Assembly: GCF_900411375.1 (NCBI RefSeq)
Contig: NZ_LS422991.1
Span: 124,001-188,000, forward strand
Source: Lentilactobacillus raoultii
GTDB taxonomy: Bacteria > Bacillota > Bacilli > Lactobacillales > Lactobacillaceae
DNA length: 64,000 bases
Direction of reading: 5' to 3'
Part shown: one piece after another, positions 25,782-35,820 of the stretch
Position numbering within the stretch: position 1 is the stretch's first letter
Layout: each line of letters opens with the position of its first letter
Made by a program: the position numbers and the translations under genes
Notes under the pieces: model-generated
Told to the model about the DNA's origin: nothing
What the model saw: only the letters and a program-made list of their open reading frames with translations
The model's database searches: none

Positions 25782-28700
25782 TGCCAAAGAGAGAAGATAT
25801 TAAAAAAGTACTCATTATTGGTTCCGGTCCAATTGTGATCGGCCAAGCCGCAGAATTCGATTATGCCGGCAGTCAAGCCTGCTTGAGCTTACGTGAAGAA
25901 GGTTATTCCGTTATCTTAGTCAACTCTAATCCAGCCACAATTATGACGGATGATGAGATTGCTGACAAGGTATACTTAGAGCCATTAACAGTCCCAAGTC
26001 TTAAGAAAATTCTTGAAAAAGAACATCCGGATGCTATTTTACCAACCCTTGGTGGTCAAACCGGCCTTAATTTAGCCGTTGAACTCGCAAAGGATGGTAT
26101 TTTGGACAAGCTGGGTATCGAATTGCTGGGGACCAGCCTTCATACTATTAATCAGGCCGAAGACCGAGAACAATTTAAAGACTTGATGAAGCAACTTCAC
26201 CAACCAATTCCAGCATCTAAGACCGTTTATGACTTGGAAGATGGCTTGGCTTTCGCGCATGAAATTGACTATCCGGTTATCATTCGACCTGCCTACACAC
26301 TTGGTGGAACTGGTGGTGGCATTGCCCACAACGATGATGAAATGAAAGTGATTTTGAACCGTGGTCTAACCATGTCACCTTCAACCGAATGCCTGGTTGA
26401 AAAAAGTATCGCCGGCTATAAGGAAATTGAATTCGAAGTCATGCGTGACCATCATGGCAGTTCAATCATCGTTACTGGCATGGAAAACTTTGATCCAGTC
26501 GGTGTGCACACGGGCGACTCAATCGTGTTTGCCCCAACGCAAACCCTGACTGATAAAGAATACCAGCGACTTCGTGACGCTTCACTCACGATCGTTAACG
26601 CCTTAAAAATTGAAGGTGGCTGCAACGTTCAATTGGCACAAGATCCAAACAGCGAAAACTACTATGTGATTGAAGTTAATCCCCGGGTTAGTCGGTCATC
26701 AGCTTTAGCCTCAAAGGCAACTGGCTATCCAATTGCCAAAATTGCGGCTAAAATTGCGGTTGGCCTGAATCTTGATGAAATTATCAACCCAATTACGCAA
26801 ACTACCTATGCCATGTTTGAGCCCGCTCTGGATTACGTGGTTGCTAAGATTCCCCGTTTTGCCTTTGACAAATTCACAAACGCTGATCGAAAACTGGGAA
26901 CCCAAATGAAAGCCACTGGTGAAGTCATGGCCATTGGTGGCACAATTGAAGAGTCTCTCCTCAAAGCTGTTCAATCATTGGAGTTGGATAAACAGGCGCA
27001 GCGGGACTTGATTCCTAACTACACTCGTCAACTATCCCTTGGTGACTTAATTGAAAAGATTAAAACCCCGACTGATTACCGTCTATTTGAATTATTTGCG
27101 GCGATTGGTAAGGGCGCCACGATTGAACAAATTCATCGTTCGACTAAGATTGATCTCTACTTCCTGTCAAAACTTGAGAACATTATCAAAATGCAACAAC
27201 AGTTGACCGATGGGCTACTAAGCGCCGACCTAGTTTTGAAGGCTCGCAAAATGGGCTTCAATAACACCATGATCAAAGCAGTTCATCACGCAACCGACCA
27301 CGAACTTGAAAAGCTGGATCAAATGGCCGATCAGCACTTGGTTTACAAAATGGTTGATACCTGTGCCGCTGAATTTGAAAGTGAAACACCTTATTTCTAC
27401 AGTACTGTTGGCACCGAGAACGAGAGTCATCCAATCGGTAACAGCATTCTAGTAATCGGTGCCGGTCCAATCCGAATTGGCCAAGGTGTTGAGTTCGACT
27501 ATGCCACAGTCCACTGCGTTAAGGCCATTCAGGCAGCTGGTAAAAACGCCATTATCATTAATAATAACCCGGAAACAGTCTCAACCGATTTCTCTATCTC
27601 AGATAAACTGTACTTTGAACCATTGGATATTGATAGTGTCATGAACGTCATTAAACTTGAAAAGCCGATTGGTGTTATCGTTGAATTTGGTGGTCAAACT
27701 GCCATTAACCTCACCGAAGAGCTAACAAAACACGGTGTCAAGATCCTTGGAACCTCAATGAACGGCATTGAAGAAACCGAAAACCGGCATGATTTTGAAA
27801 ACCTACTGATTGATCAAGGAATTGCTCATCCGCAAGGCGACACCGCCATGAACGGTCAAGAAGCCCATGCAATTGCCAATAAACTCGGTTATCCAGTCTT
27901 AGTTCGCCCAAGTTTTGTTCTTGGTGGCAAAGGCATGGCAGTTGTACATGACGATGCAGAATTAGATGAATATCTGGTACCGGCTCTTAAAGCCAGTGCC
28001 GGTCAACCAATTCTAATCGATCAATATATCCCGGGAACTGAGTGCGAAGTTGATATTCTAAGTGATGGTCAAGATGTCTTTGTTCCAGGAATTATGGAAC
28101 ATTTGGAAGGTTCCGGCATTCATTCCGGTGACTCAATCGCCATGTACCCACCTCAGCACCTGACTGAAGATCAAAAGGAAAAGATTGTAGCAATTGCCAC
28201 TAAAATTGGTAAAAAAGTCCACGCTGTCGGCATGATGAATATCCAATTTATCTGTGCCGATGATGTCTATGTGATTGAAGTAAATCCTCGAGCTTCCAGA
28301 ACGGTCCCGTTCATGAGTAAGATCACCAAGATGCATCTTGCTCAATTGGCGACCCAACTAATCCTTGGTAAATCATTAGCTGAAATTGGTCTGACACCGG
28401 GCCTTTATCCGGAACCAACCAAAGTTTACGTCAAAGCACCGGTCTTCTCATTTGCTAAGCTACCGGGCGCACCAACTGCTCTTAGTCCAGAAATGAAATC
28501 AACCGGTGAGGATATTGGCAGCGGTGATACGCTACAGACAGCTCTGCATAATGCCCTGTTTGACAGCTACCACATTAATACCGATACCGTTTCCGGCACG
28601 GTTTTAATTTCAAAAGTCGACGCCGAAAACAATTCCCTGATGTCGAAGTTAACCGGCAGTGACTTTGATGTACAGGTATATGAAGAGAATATGGCATGGC

Positions 28701-28846
28701 CTGATAAGCTTGCTTTCGTTTTAAGCTCACAGGACGAAACTGATGATGAAAAGCAACTGGTTGCTAAAGCTTTGAGTCACGAAGTACCAGTCTTCACCGC
28801 TCAGGATACCGTGATGGGCATCTTTCAACCACAATTAATTAAATAA
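25781..28846 (+). CDS. carB: Carbamoyl-phosphate synthase large subunit, short C-terminal domain
   Basis: 1021 residues with two homologous ATP-grasp halves: [20 protein letters not shown] at residue 14 and [19 protein letters not shown] near residue 560. The metal-binding motif [20 protein letters not shown] in the first half is mirrored by [19 protein letters not shown] in the second. The region after SPEMKSTGE, the MGS-like allosteric domain, is only about 110 residues against about 140 in E. coli, so UMP/ornithine control may differ. It makes carbamoyl phosphate from bicarbonate, ammonia and two ATP. A terminator follows. Confidence 0.94.
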   Translation: MPKREDIKKVLIIGSGPIVIGQAAEFDYAGSQACLSLREEGYSVILVNSNPATIMTDDEIADKVYLEPLTVPSLKKILEKEHPDAILPTLGGQTGLNLAVELAKDGILDKLGIELLGTSLHTINQAEDREQFKDLMKQLHQPIPASKTVYDLEDGLAFAHEIDYPVIIRPAYTLGGTGGGIAHNDDEMKVILNRGLTMSPSTECLVEKSIAGYKEIEFEVMRDHHGSSIIVTGMENFDPVGVHTGDSIVFAPTQTLTDKEYQRLRDASLTIVNALKIEGGCNVQLAQDPNSENYYVIEVNPRVSRSSALASKATGYPIAKIAAKIAVGLNLDEIINPITQTTYAMFEPALDYVVAKIPRFAFDKFTNADRKLGTQMKATGEVMAIGGTIEESLLKAVQSLELDKQAQRDLIPNYTRQLSLGDLIEKIKTPTDYRLFELFAAIGKGATIEQIHRSTKIDLYFLSKLENIIKMQQQLTDGLLSADLVLKARKMGFNNTMIKAVHHATDHELEKLDQMADQHLVYKMVDTCAAEFESETPYFYSTVGTENESHPIGNSILVIGAGPIRIGQGVEFDYATVHCVKAIQAAGKNAIIINNNPETVSTDFSISDKLYFEPLDIDSVMNVIKLEKPIGVIVEFGGQTAINLTEELTKHGVKILGTSMNGIEETENRHDFENLLIDQGIAHPQGDTAMNGQEAHAIANKLGYPVLVRPSFVLGGKGMAVVHDDAELDEYLVPALKASAGQPILIDQYIPGTECEVDILSDGQDVFVPGIMEHLEGSGIHSGDSIAMYPPQHLTEDQKEKIVAIATKIGKKVHAVGMMNIQFICADDVYVIEVNPRASRTVPFMSKITKMHLAQLATQLILGKSLAEIGLTPGLYPEPTKVYVKAPVFSFAKLPGAPTALSPEMKSTGEDIGSGDTLQTALHNALFDSYHINTDTVSGTVLISKVDAENNSLMSKLTGSDFDVQVYEENMAWPDKLAFVLSSQDETDDEKQLVAKALSHEVPVFTAQDTVMGIFQPQLIK

Positions 28847-28864
28847 AAACAGTAATCCAAAATT

Positions 28865-28907
28865 AAAAAGAGATCTGGAGCTTAAAAATTGCTTTAGATC
28901 TCTTTTT
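28865..28907 (+). terminator. Terminator of carA-carB
   Basis: AAAAAGAGATCT and AGATCTCTTTTT form the stem, with a further GGAGC/GCTTT pairing towards the loop; ends in TTTTT. Confidence 0.8.
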
Positions 28908-28927
28908 AGTCTCAATAATCACGAAAT

Positions 28928-29503
28928 TTACGGGATCCACCGATCATCTTTCATACTTAGTCTGGAAGGTCCGGTAGTTGCATCGTTCTTGGGTGATGAT
29001 TTCGAGTTTGCTGCCTTTCCTGATTTAGTTGTGTCACCAGATTGATGACTTGAGGCGCCCGTTGAAGCGTCTTGATTCCAAACTCCAGAATCAATCAATT
29101 TTTTTAAATGGTTGATAGCCATTGTGCATTCCATGGTTCCAAGATAGTGGCCGTTTGAATCACGAACTGCGTAATAATTAATATCAATCATTTGATCATT
29201 AACTTTTAGAGGAATTTTGACATGTTCTTTTTCGCCCTTTTTAAAAGCTGTAATCACTGCCTCAGCTTGATCCGCTGCTTTTCCCGGATGTAGCTCACGA
29301 ATCGTTTCCTGTAACTGTGATGTTGTTCGTGGATGAACTCGCTTATGTTGATTGGAAAACCAGGTAAAACGATCACTTGTATCAATAAAATCAATCTCAA
29401 ATGGTAACGCATCGAAAATGGCTTCGATTTGGGGCAAGGAAAGTGTGCCAGTCTTAAACTGCACAGTTGCTTCTTTAATAATCGGATTTAATTCTGCCAT
29501 CAT
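28928..29503 (-). CDS. PAS-domain protein with disordered Ser/Lys-rich tail
   Basis: 191 residues. Residues about 25-135 (FEIDFIDTSDRFTWFSNQHK, then RVHPRTTSQLQETIRELHPG) match the PAS domain found at the C-terminus of DUF438 proteins, with the DINYYAVRDSNGHYLGTMECT strand pair. The last 55 residues are Ser/Lys/Thr rich and low complexity. Relatives sense redox state or ligands such as haem, but no effector domain is attached here, so the output is unknown. It stands alone, convergent with carB. Confidence 0.75.
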   Translation of the reverse strand: MMAELNPIIKEATVQFKTGTLSLPQIEAIFDALPFEIDFIDTSDRFTWFSNQHKRVHPRTTSQLQETIRELHPGKAADQAEAVITAFKKGEKEHVKIPLKVNDQMIDINYYAVRDSNGHYLGTMECTMAINHLKKLIDSGVWNQDASTGASSHQSGDTTKSGKAANSKSSPKNDATTGPSRLSMKDDRWIP

Positions 29504-29584
29504 CCAGCCGTCTCCTTCCAGTAGTTGGTACTAAACGTTCTAACGACCCCATTATACGGCAATTCACTGATCAAACACAGTATC

Positions 29585-29618
29585 AAAAAACCGGCACTCA
29601 GTTAAGGGCACCGGTTCA
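29585..29618 (-). terminator. Terminator after the SDR gene
   Basis: AACCGGTGCCC and GTGCCGGTT followed by TTTTTT in the minus direction, 35 bases past the stop. Confidence 0.75.
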
Positions 29619-29652
29619 GAAAATAGTGAAATTATCATTGAATGACTACTTT

Positions 29653-30426
29653 TTAAACATATTTAATACCACCATCGACCATAATTGCCTGGCCAGTGAT
29701 ATAATTAGCTTTTTCGCTTGCTAAAAATGACACAAGGCTAGCCACATCCTGTGGTTCTTCACCACGTCCAAGCGCAATTCCTGATAGATATTGCTTCAAA
29801 GATTCCCCTTTAGCAACGTGGTTTACCTGACCCATTTCCTCATCGATTTGATCCCACATTGGTGTCAACACAATTCCTGGGCAGTAAGCATTTACCGTAA
29901 TTTGATAGCGAGCTAATTCTTTGGCAGCTGCTTGGGTTAAACCACGAATTGCAAACTTGGTTGCCGAATAAGCGCCTAATAATTCAAACCCTTCATGACC
30001 GGCAATTGAAGAAGCGTTGATAATCTTTCCCGGTGTTCCCTGCTTGCGGAACTGGGCGGCAGCAGCTTGAATGCCAAAGAAGGTGCCTTTAACGTTAATA
30101 TCAAGCAACTTATCCAAATCAGCTTCTTGGGTGTTGCAGACTTGAGCAACATGCGCAATTCCGGCATTATTAACAAAAGCATCCAAATGGTCAAAATGAT
30201 CAACTGTTTGTTTAACTGAATCGAAAACCTGATCGCGATACTGAACGTCTGCTTCGATTGCAAAAGCCCGGCCACCATTTTTTTCGATATCATCTGCCAC
30301 CCGTTGAACCTTATCCAAATGTCGGCCTGATAGGGCAACTGAAAAGCCATCATTTGCCAACTGACGGGCAATCCCTTCGCCAATTCCCTGCCCTGCACCG
30401 GTTACCAACGCTACTTTTTCTGACAT
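29653..30426 (-). CDS. Short-chain dehydrogenase, diacetyl/acetoin reductase type
   Basis: 257 residues of the classical SDR family. The cofactor motif TGAGQGIGEGIA, NNAGIAH, catalytic Ser in NASSIAGHEG and YSATKFAIRG (Tyr/Lys) are all present. YCPGIVLTPMWDQIDEEMG is typical of acetoin-forming diacetyl reductases and meso-2,3-butanediol dehydrogenases. It would reduce diacetyl to acetoin or acetoin to butanediol with NADH. The stereochemistry cannot be read from sequence. It starts behind GGAGG and is a single-gene unit. Confidence 0.85.
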   Translation of the reverse strand: MSEKVALVTGAGQGIGEGIARQLANDGFSVALSGRHLDKVQRVADDIEKNGGRAFAIEADVQYRDQVFDSVKQTVDHFDHLDAFVNNAGIAHVAQVCNTQEADLDKLLDINVKGTFFGIQAAAAQFRKQGTPGKIINASSIAGHEGFELLGAYSATKFAIRGLTQAAAKELARYQITVNAYCPGIVLTPMWDQIDEEMGQVNHVAKGESLKQYLSGIALGRGEEPQDVASLVSFLASEKANYITGQAIMVDGGIKYV

Positions 30427-30775
30427 GTTGTCTCCTCCATTTTTGTGAATTAGTTAACTTTATCATCTCCAAAGATTATATGCTCTTTGGTTGTGAAATA
30501 CAACACAATATTTTTACTAGTAAATTTTCACTAGTTTATTTACTAATAATCAGTGATTTTTCGATTTTGTTATCTTTAATATCTAAAATTGAACGACTTC
30601 TTCGTCTTCCAATAATTGAACAGATAACTCTAATGAAAAATAAGGCACTTTAATTGCGAATCGTTACCAAAAAGTGTTCAATGAGGGTGAAACCGGGTTG
30701 CTGGAAGCGAATTAGCAACTCATGATATTGCCGAAATTTAGAGGAAGTTATGTTTTAAAGGGAGGAATTGTGATT
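30427..30775. other. Intergenic region without a supported gene
   Basis: AT-rich divergent spacer. It contains a repeat pair ACTAGT with eight bases between (about 30517-30536) and a hairpin GTTGCT/AGCAAC (about 30698-30719) ahead of the following small gene. Promoters for both flanking genes must lie here, but none is convincing. Confidence 0.4.
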
Positions 30776-31132
30776 ATGTTAGACGTTAAGAAATCCTTAG
30801 ATCGATTAACCTGGAACACACAACACCACTATGCACATATTGAAGCTCAACATGATTTTATGCGGGCTTGGGCTGTCCAGTTTGAAATGGGATATACCGA
30901 CTTTCGAGTAGTTGAAATGTCGCTTCAACTGGATGGTGGGCAACATGACCTTTTAGCTCGCTTTGCAGCCGCTTATGAAAAAGTCTACGATTATGAGTAT
31001 GATTTTGCAGCAGGCGGCCTAGCTGGTTTTAACGAACAGTTTGGTGATCAGTTACCGGAATACAAAAAAGCAGCAGATAATCTGCTTAAAATTATTGATG
31101 AAATTCGTTCAATTAACGGAACCGTTAAATAA
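30776..31132 (+). CDS. Small hypothetical protein (118 aa), acidic and aromatic-rich
   Basis: I do not recognise this protein. From ATG 30776 (ten bases after GGGAGG) it encodes 118 residues starting MLDVKKSLDRLTWNTQHHY. It is mostly helical in appearance, with VVEMSLQLDGGQHDLLARFAA and KKAADNLLKIIDEIRS, and rich in Tyr, His and Asp. There is no signal peptide or membrane segment. Codon use resembles that of its neighbours. A GTG at 30770 is too close to the ribosome site. It lies divergent to the SDR gene and probably forms its own unit. Confidence 0.65.
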   Translation: MLDVKKSLDRLTWNTQHHYAHIEAQHDFMRAWAVQFEMGYTDFRVVEMSLQLDGGQHDLLARFAAAYEKVYDYEYDFAAGGLAGFNEQFGDQLPEYKKAADNLLKIIDEIRSINGTVK

Positions 31133-31174
31133 GCACTTACTGCAAACATTTCGGAAGTTATTCTCTGAAATGTT

Positions 31175-31462
31175 TCATTGTACAAAACTGAGTGCCCAGC
31201 CAAAACAACTCGCACCTGTCAGGAGCCAAACCAGTCGATCAGTTTTAACATATAGATCATAGCAAATCATAAACGAGAAAAATCCTGCCAGAAAGCCAAG
31301 ATTAATTGTGATCTTTCCGCGAAAGCAATTGCTAATTCCAATAATAGCTAAGCAAAGCCCAACGTTGATAATTGTTGAGGCGATCAACCAGTCACGAAAT
31401 GATAATTCATTGTCTTTCTTAGTGAATTTTTTAAAAAAGTTGATATGAAAGCGTCCCTTCAA
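31175..31462 (-). CDS. Possible small membrane protein or gene remnant (95 aa)
   Basis: The frame runs from a TTG at 31462, immediately after an in-frame stop and with no ribosome site, to 31175. It encodes about three hydrophobic segments (LIASTIINVGLCLAIIGIS, LGFLAGFFSFMICYDLY, LVWLLTGASCFGWALSFV), which suggests real coding history. The poor start could mean a gene fragment whose 5' end is lost. It follows another membrane protein gene by about 46 bases in the same direction. I cannot assign a family. Confidence 0.4.
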   Translation of the reverse strand: MKGRFHINFFKKFTKKDNELSFRDWLIASTIINVGLCLAIIGISNCFRGKITINLGFLAGFFSFMICYDLYVKTDRLVWLLTGASCFGWALSFVQ

Positions 31463-31508
31463 CTAAATTTAGTTTTTTTCTGCAAATATCCGGCTAATAG
31501 ACTAATGC

Positions 31509-32009
31509 CTACTTGATGGGTTTCTTCTTTCGCCTATTCAAAATAATCGTTTCAATCATGAATGCTAAGAAGAAAATCGCAAATGCAATCGTGCAGATGG
31601 CTAATAAAAGATAGTGAAGAAGATCATCCGCAAAGAAGGCAATCATATAAGCTAGAATAGTTAAGTCCGCTAGATAAACCACAATGTTAAACCACCTGGG
31701 ATAATCGCTGAATTTTAATCTATTGGCACCCCAACGATTACTCTCCGGGAAATCATTTTTGGTGAGCTTACCAGACCTTTTGCCACGTCTAATAATGACC
31801 GTTGTTTGAAAAATGAAAACCGCGGCGTAAATAACATCAATCAGACCACAAATGAGAATGATTATGTTACTCAAAAGTTGATGGTGCTTTAGCAAATAAG
31901 CTAAAAGATAGGTTGGCAGGCTTAACCACCATACAAATGTCATTTTATAGAACCAGTTTGGATAACTTAAAGGCGAAACGATTCGACTAACAAACCATCT
32001 GCTTTGCAT
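31509..32009 (-). CDS. Hypothetical membrane protein (166 aa)
   Basis: Four hydrophobic segments (FVWWLSLPTYLLAYLL, IIILICGLIDVIYAAVFIF, WFNIVVYLADLTILAYMIAFF, LLLAICTIAFAIFFLAFMI) with a basic C-terminus NRRKKKPIK. The start at ATG 32009 follows AGAAGGAA by a few bases. I do not recognise a family or function. It shares direction with the uncertain 95-residue frame downstream, and the two may have been one locus. Confidence 0.65.
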   Translation of the reverse strand: MQSRWFVSRIVSPLSYPNWFYKMTFVWWLSLPTYLLAYLLKHHQLLSNIIILICGLIDVIYAAVFIFQTTVIIRRGKRSGKLTKNDFPESNRWGANRLKFSDYPRWFNIVVYLADLTILAYMIAFFADDLLHYLLLAICTIAFAIFFLAFMIETIILNRRKKKPIK

Positions 32010-32271
32010 TGAATTCCTTCTTTCCTAAATCCGACAATTCAATTTTTGGATATTTAACCTAGTTGACCACTTTACTTTACCAAAGGAAAAGACTGTTTTT
32101 TAGTACATTCTTGTTTACAAGTGGTTTACATATTTTTTAATTAACGCTTTTTAAAGTTCGATAATGGCCACTGTCACCACACAATTTCGATAAAATGAAA
32201 CTGTTTTGATTTCTAAATAGTGCAAACCTTAATTTGATCGATTGCGATTGCGTTCTCGAAATCGAGAAAAT
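32010..32271. other. Intergenic region with a compact palindrome
   Basis: No gene is supported. TTCTCGA-AA-TCGAGAA at 32253-32268 is a short perfect inverted repeat next to the terminator of the PTS IIC-like gene. Together with 32272-32339 the gene-free stretch is 330 bases. Confidence 0.4.
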
Positions 32272-32325
32272 TAAAAAGCTGGCAAAATCCTTTTCTACAG
32301 AATTTTGCCAGCTTTTTAATTTTGA
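32272..32325. terminator. Terminator after the PTS IIC-like gene
   Basis: AAAAGCTGGCAAAAT pairs with ATTTTGCCAGCTTTT around a short loop; T-runs are present in both directions. Confidence 0.8.
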
Positions 32326-32339
32326 TCTTAGCGACGCAA

Positions 32340-33434
32340 CTAAACAATCTCCAAGTGCAATTGTTCGTTCTTAACCCATTTCAAACCGAGCAATACTCGA
32401 TAAACCACAATTGAGATAATTGCTGGAACAACAATGCCCATTAACAGGTAGGCCACCAGCATTGGCATACTGGTTGAGGCCAACGTAATCGGTGCAATCA
32501 GTGAATTCAAGCCTAACCCGCCTAATGTGAACGGTACTTTAAAGCCAAAAAACAGAGTCGCAATTGGTGCAGCAACCACTGCCGCAATCATCGATGGTAA
32601 TGCTAATCTTGGATTTGCTAAGAGATTCGGGAACTGCACTTTAGGTGTGATCACCCCTTGTGCAATATTGGCACCCAAGTCATTTTGCCGCCATGAAATT
32701 ACCGTAAACCCAACAAATTGAGCGGTGGTGCCAATTAACGCAGCACCTGAAGATAGTGGATCCAACATAACCGCAACTGCCAGTGCCGCCGAAGATGCCG
32801 GCGTCATCAAGAAAATTGACCAGGCTAACGAGACACACATTGAACCAAGCAGTGGATTAACTTTCATCGATTCAGCAATGAACGCACTCAGCCAGTTTAA
32901 GGCTGGTGTGGTCACACTTGCGAGCCCCAAACCAACAATCGACCCGATCAATGTTGCCGCAAGTGGTACCAACATCATATCCAAGGGCGTCTTTCCAGTT
33001 AAGTATTTACCAACTAAAGCGGCAACTAATCCTGCTGCCACAGCACTAATCGGCTGACCGGTCGTGAAGACCCCGGCTTGGGCAGCTTGAAACATTTGAT
33101 TCCCGGTTGCGGTGGCAGCGTGAACGCCATTTGCGATAAAGTAAACAGCGTTAGCCCCAACAGTTGCCGAAATCATTGAACTGAATAATACCAGAGTATT
33201 TGTCTTTAATTGTGATGCAACAGCAGCGCCAAATGCCGGTGCCAATAACCATTGGGCAATTGCCCCGACTTGATGTAATTGTGGCCAATGGACGAAATTG
33301 GCAATCGACTGAGTCAGTAACCCAATTCCCAACATGACCAAAACAGCGTTAGAAACGCCAGCTGAAACTAAGTATACGTAATCCTTAACCGACAATTTGG
33401 CTGCCGGCTTATTAGCAGAAACATCCATAGGCAA
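32340..33434 (-). CDS. PTS EIIC-like membrane protein (PTS_EIIC_2 family)
   Basis: 364 residues, about ten membrane helices. LSVKDYVYLVSAGVSNAVLVMLGIGLL, written here as the two parts LSVKDYVYLVSAG and VSNAVLVMLGIGLL, the glycine-rich GLGLNSLIAPI and long small-residue helices match the PF13303 group of predicted EIIC-like membrane proteins. These lack fused IIA/IIB domains and their substrate is mostly unknown, though the fold is that of sugar permeases. It stands alone without other PTS genes. A weak cre-like string (TGTAAACGTGGTTA, near 33515) lies upstream, hinting at catabolite control. Confidence 0.75.
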   Translation of the reverse strand: MPMDVSANKPAAKLSVKDYVYLVSAGVSNAVLVMLGIGLLTQSIANFVHWPQLHQVGAIAQWLLAPAFGAAVASQLKTNTLVLFSSMISATVGANAVYFIANGVHAATATGNQMFQAAQAGVFTTGQPISAVAAGLVAALVGKYLTGKTPLDMMLVPLAATLIGSIVGLGLASVTTPALNWLSAFIAESMKVNPLLGSMCVSLAWSIFLMTPASSAALAVAVMLDPLSSGAALIGTTAQFVGFTVISWRQNDLGANIAQGVITPKVQFPNLLANPRLALPSMIAAVVAAPIATLFFGFKVPFTLGGLGLNSLIAPITLASTSMPMLVAYLLMGIVVPAIISIVVYRVLLGLKWVKNEQLHLEIV

Positions 33435-33901
33435 AACCTCGTTTTCTTATTTATTTAAAATTTAATGAAAGTTAAATGATAAAAATGAAATTGCCTTAAT
33501 ATAACCACGTTTACATGATGATGTCAATACTCTTTAATGTATTTTCACAAGTAAACGATTTCTTGAACCTTGTGGCTTTTAAAATCCTATTCTAATAAGA
33601 TTTTAGTTTTTACATATTAACAACGAGATTGCTCAACTTACTTTCTACAGCGTTAACTTTCTAGATTAAATGTTGAGTTTGAAAACGAAGCCAGGCAATT
33701 TTCACCCTTGATTCTCTCATAATTTTCTTTTTGTTACCCACCGTTTTCACAAAAACAACTTAGTTCGACCTATGGTATACTTTCTATGAGGGAATCAACA
33801 TAAAAATTAGTCAGCCCAATGGTTTAAGAATTGCCTGGGTTAGACTGTCATTTATTCAAATAAAGACAGGAAATCGTTTGCTTTTGAAGGGAGCTAAGCA
33901 C
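33435..33901. other. Divergent control region before the 615-aa membrane protein
   Basis: Holds an extended -10 promoter TGGTATACT (33773-33781) for the rightward gene. Its leader of about 110 bases can form AGCCCA/TGGGTT (33813-33841) and CTGTC/GACAG (33845-33869) hairpins. The remainder is AT-rich and shows no gene. Confidence 0.45.
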
Positions 33902-35749
33902 ATGCTGGGTTATTTTGCACTTATTACCCTGGTTGAAATTTCAGGGTTAATTATTCCATATATCTGGTTGATGGTGATTGCCAGCCGTCGTGGACGGGTC
34001 TGGTCAACTGTCGCCATACTAATTCTTTTTATCATTAGCTACATTAATACTTACTTTAACTTGCCGGACTTGGCTTATCCGTCCCTAATCGACGGTTGGC
34101 TGATGTGGTTAATCGGCGGATTAATCGTTGTCGCCGTTTTAAGACGGTTTGTCTTTTATGGTGGCAACCCACCAGCACGTTCAGATCAAGATGACGGCAT
34201 CATCAGCCAAACCATTTCACGCTTTACCGGTGCATTCGGTTGGCTTGGAAAATTAGCGGTTGGTGTTGTGATGGCGGTAGTCGTTTTCATTATTCTTGGA
34301 AGCATCACTCAGTTAGTCACCAAGATGAATCCACGACCAGCCGTTCAATCTATCAAAACCGATATTAACAATGATACAAAAGATGCGCCAATGCCGGTCA
34401 TTAAGAACAGTTCGGAAACCCCAGTGGTCAATGCACCGCAAACTGTACAAACCGATATGAACAACTCGCTAAACAGTTTTAAAAATTCAAACGTTTATGA
34501 TTTAAACCACATGCGAGTCCAAATATACCGCAAAAAGATGGTTTACGTCGCACCAGTCGAATTTTCCGGTGGCTTTTGGCGATACATTCACTATTTGAAA
34601 GTACCAGGTTACTTTAGAACTGATGCGACTGATAAAAACGCAGATCCAAAGTTTGTCAGCCGACCAATGAAATACACGCCGAGCGCTTATTTCAACAGCG
34701 ACGCTGATCGTCGAATTAGTGCCCACAGTTTGGGTTATTCAATGGTTGGATCGACTTCTCAGTTGGAAATCGATGATAAAGGAACGCCTTACTATGTTCG
34801 AACATTAGCAAAGCCAATTTCTTATTTAAACCGGAATTATGACTATAAGCACTATAAAGTGGCCGTTTTGAATACAATTACCGGTAAGGTAAAGGTTTAC
34901 TCGCCTAATAATGTCCCGAAGTTTGTTGACATTGCGGTTTCACCCGAATTGGTTTCTCAAGAAGTTAACCTGTTTGGCCGTTACCGTCACGGCTTTTGGA
35001 ACGCTACCAGCTTTGGTGGTCATAGTGGTGTCATGCAGCCAACCAAAGCCGGCACTGAAGGTGGCGATCACTTGACACCATATGCTTACAAAGGTCGAGT
35101 TTACTACTTCACCGGAATGACCAGTGTCAACGCTCATCAAAGTTCGATTTTGGGCTATGCCTTCGTTGATGCACGCACCAATACCCTCCACTACTACAGG
35201 GAGCACGGGAACGTTATGACTCCTGAGCGGGCAATTTCATATGCTCAACAGGATATTAACCCTCAGAACTATCGAGGGACGCTACCGTTACTTTATCGGA
35301 TCAACGGTGATCCAACATGGGTTGTTTCAATGCTTGATCGTGATAATAACTCCTTTATGAAATTTGTTTACCTCCTTGCTGACGGTAACAACCAAAGCGG
35401 CACTTATGCGGTTGGTGACGATGCCCAAAGCACCTTGGCCTTGTTTAATCAACGACTGGAAGCCAAAACCGGTGTCACCGTTGCTCAGCCAAGTGGTAAA
35501 ACTATTTCCGGAACAATTAACCGAATTGTGAGAACCAACGACAATAAGCTAATGTTTATCTTGAAGAATAGTTCACAGGTCTATCAACTAGATACTTCCG
35601 CTAAGGGCTTCAAGCCAATTTACGAATTTATTGCTGAAGGCGATAAAGTTAGCTTTAAGGCTGAACCCGGAAGCAATGACGGTTTAGCGACCGCCAACGT
35701 TTCACTATCTACCTTTAAAGATCAGTCTTTAAAGGCCTCAACGAAATAG
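33902..35749 (+). CDS. Large membrane-anchored protein of unknown function (615 aa)
   Basis: Start ATG 33902 lies eight bases after AAGGGAG; a TTG 24 bases upstream is unlikely. Three or four N-terminal hydrophobic segments within about 150 residues (ITLVEISGLIIPYIWLMVIA, VAILILFIISYI, LMWLIGGLIVVAVL, LAVGVVMAVVVFIILGSI) are followed by about 460 soluble residues, probably outside the cell. These contain YFRTDATDKNADPKFVSRPM, KVAVLNTITGKVKVYSPNN and ATSFGGHSGVMQPTKAGTEG. The C-terminal 70 residues look like a small beta domain. I recognise no enzyme motif. A single-gene unit with its own promoter and terminator. Confidence 0.75.
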   Translation: MLGYFALITLVEISGLIIPYIWLMVIASRRGRVWSTVAILILFIISYINTYFNLPDLAYPSLIDGWLMWLIGGLIVVAVLRRFVFYGGNPPARSDQDDGIISQTISRFTGAFGWLGKLAVGVVMAVVVFIILGSITQLVTKMNPRPAVQSIKTDINNDTKDAPMPVIKNSSETPVVNAPQTVQTDMNNSLNSFKNSNVYDLNHMRVQIYRKKMVYVAPVEFSGGFWRYIHYLKVPGYFRTDATDKNADPKFVSRPMKYTPSAYFNSDADRRISAHSLGYSMVGSTSQLEIDDKGTPYYVRTLAKPISYLNRNYDYKHYKVAVLNTITGKVKVYSPNNVPKFVDIAVSPELVSQEVNLFGRYRHGFWNATSFGGHSGVMQPTKAGTEGGDHLTPYAYKGRVYYFTGMTSVNAHQSSILGYAFVDARTNTLHYYREHGNVMTPERAISYAQQDINPQNYRGTLPLLYRINGDPTWVVSMLDRDNNSFMKFVYLLADGNNQSGTYAVGDDAQSTLALFNQRLEAKTGVTVAQPSGKTISGTINRIVRTNDNKLMFILKNSSQVYQLDTSAKGFKPIYEFIAEGDKVSFKAEPGSNDGLATANVSLSTFKDQSLKASTK

Positions 35750-35765
35750 TTTCTGGATTTAAGGA

Positions 35766-35817
35766 AAGAGCGGCATTCGCAAACCAATTGTTAAAGGTTT
35801 GCGAATGCCGCTCTTTT
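35766..35817. terminator. Strong bidirectional terminator
   Basis: AAAGAGCGGCATTCGCAAACC pairs almost perfectly with GGTTTGCGAATGCCGCTCTTT, written here as arms of about 20 bases with a ten-base loop. It ends both convergent neighbours. Confidence 0.88.
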
Positions 35818-35820
35818 ATT

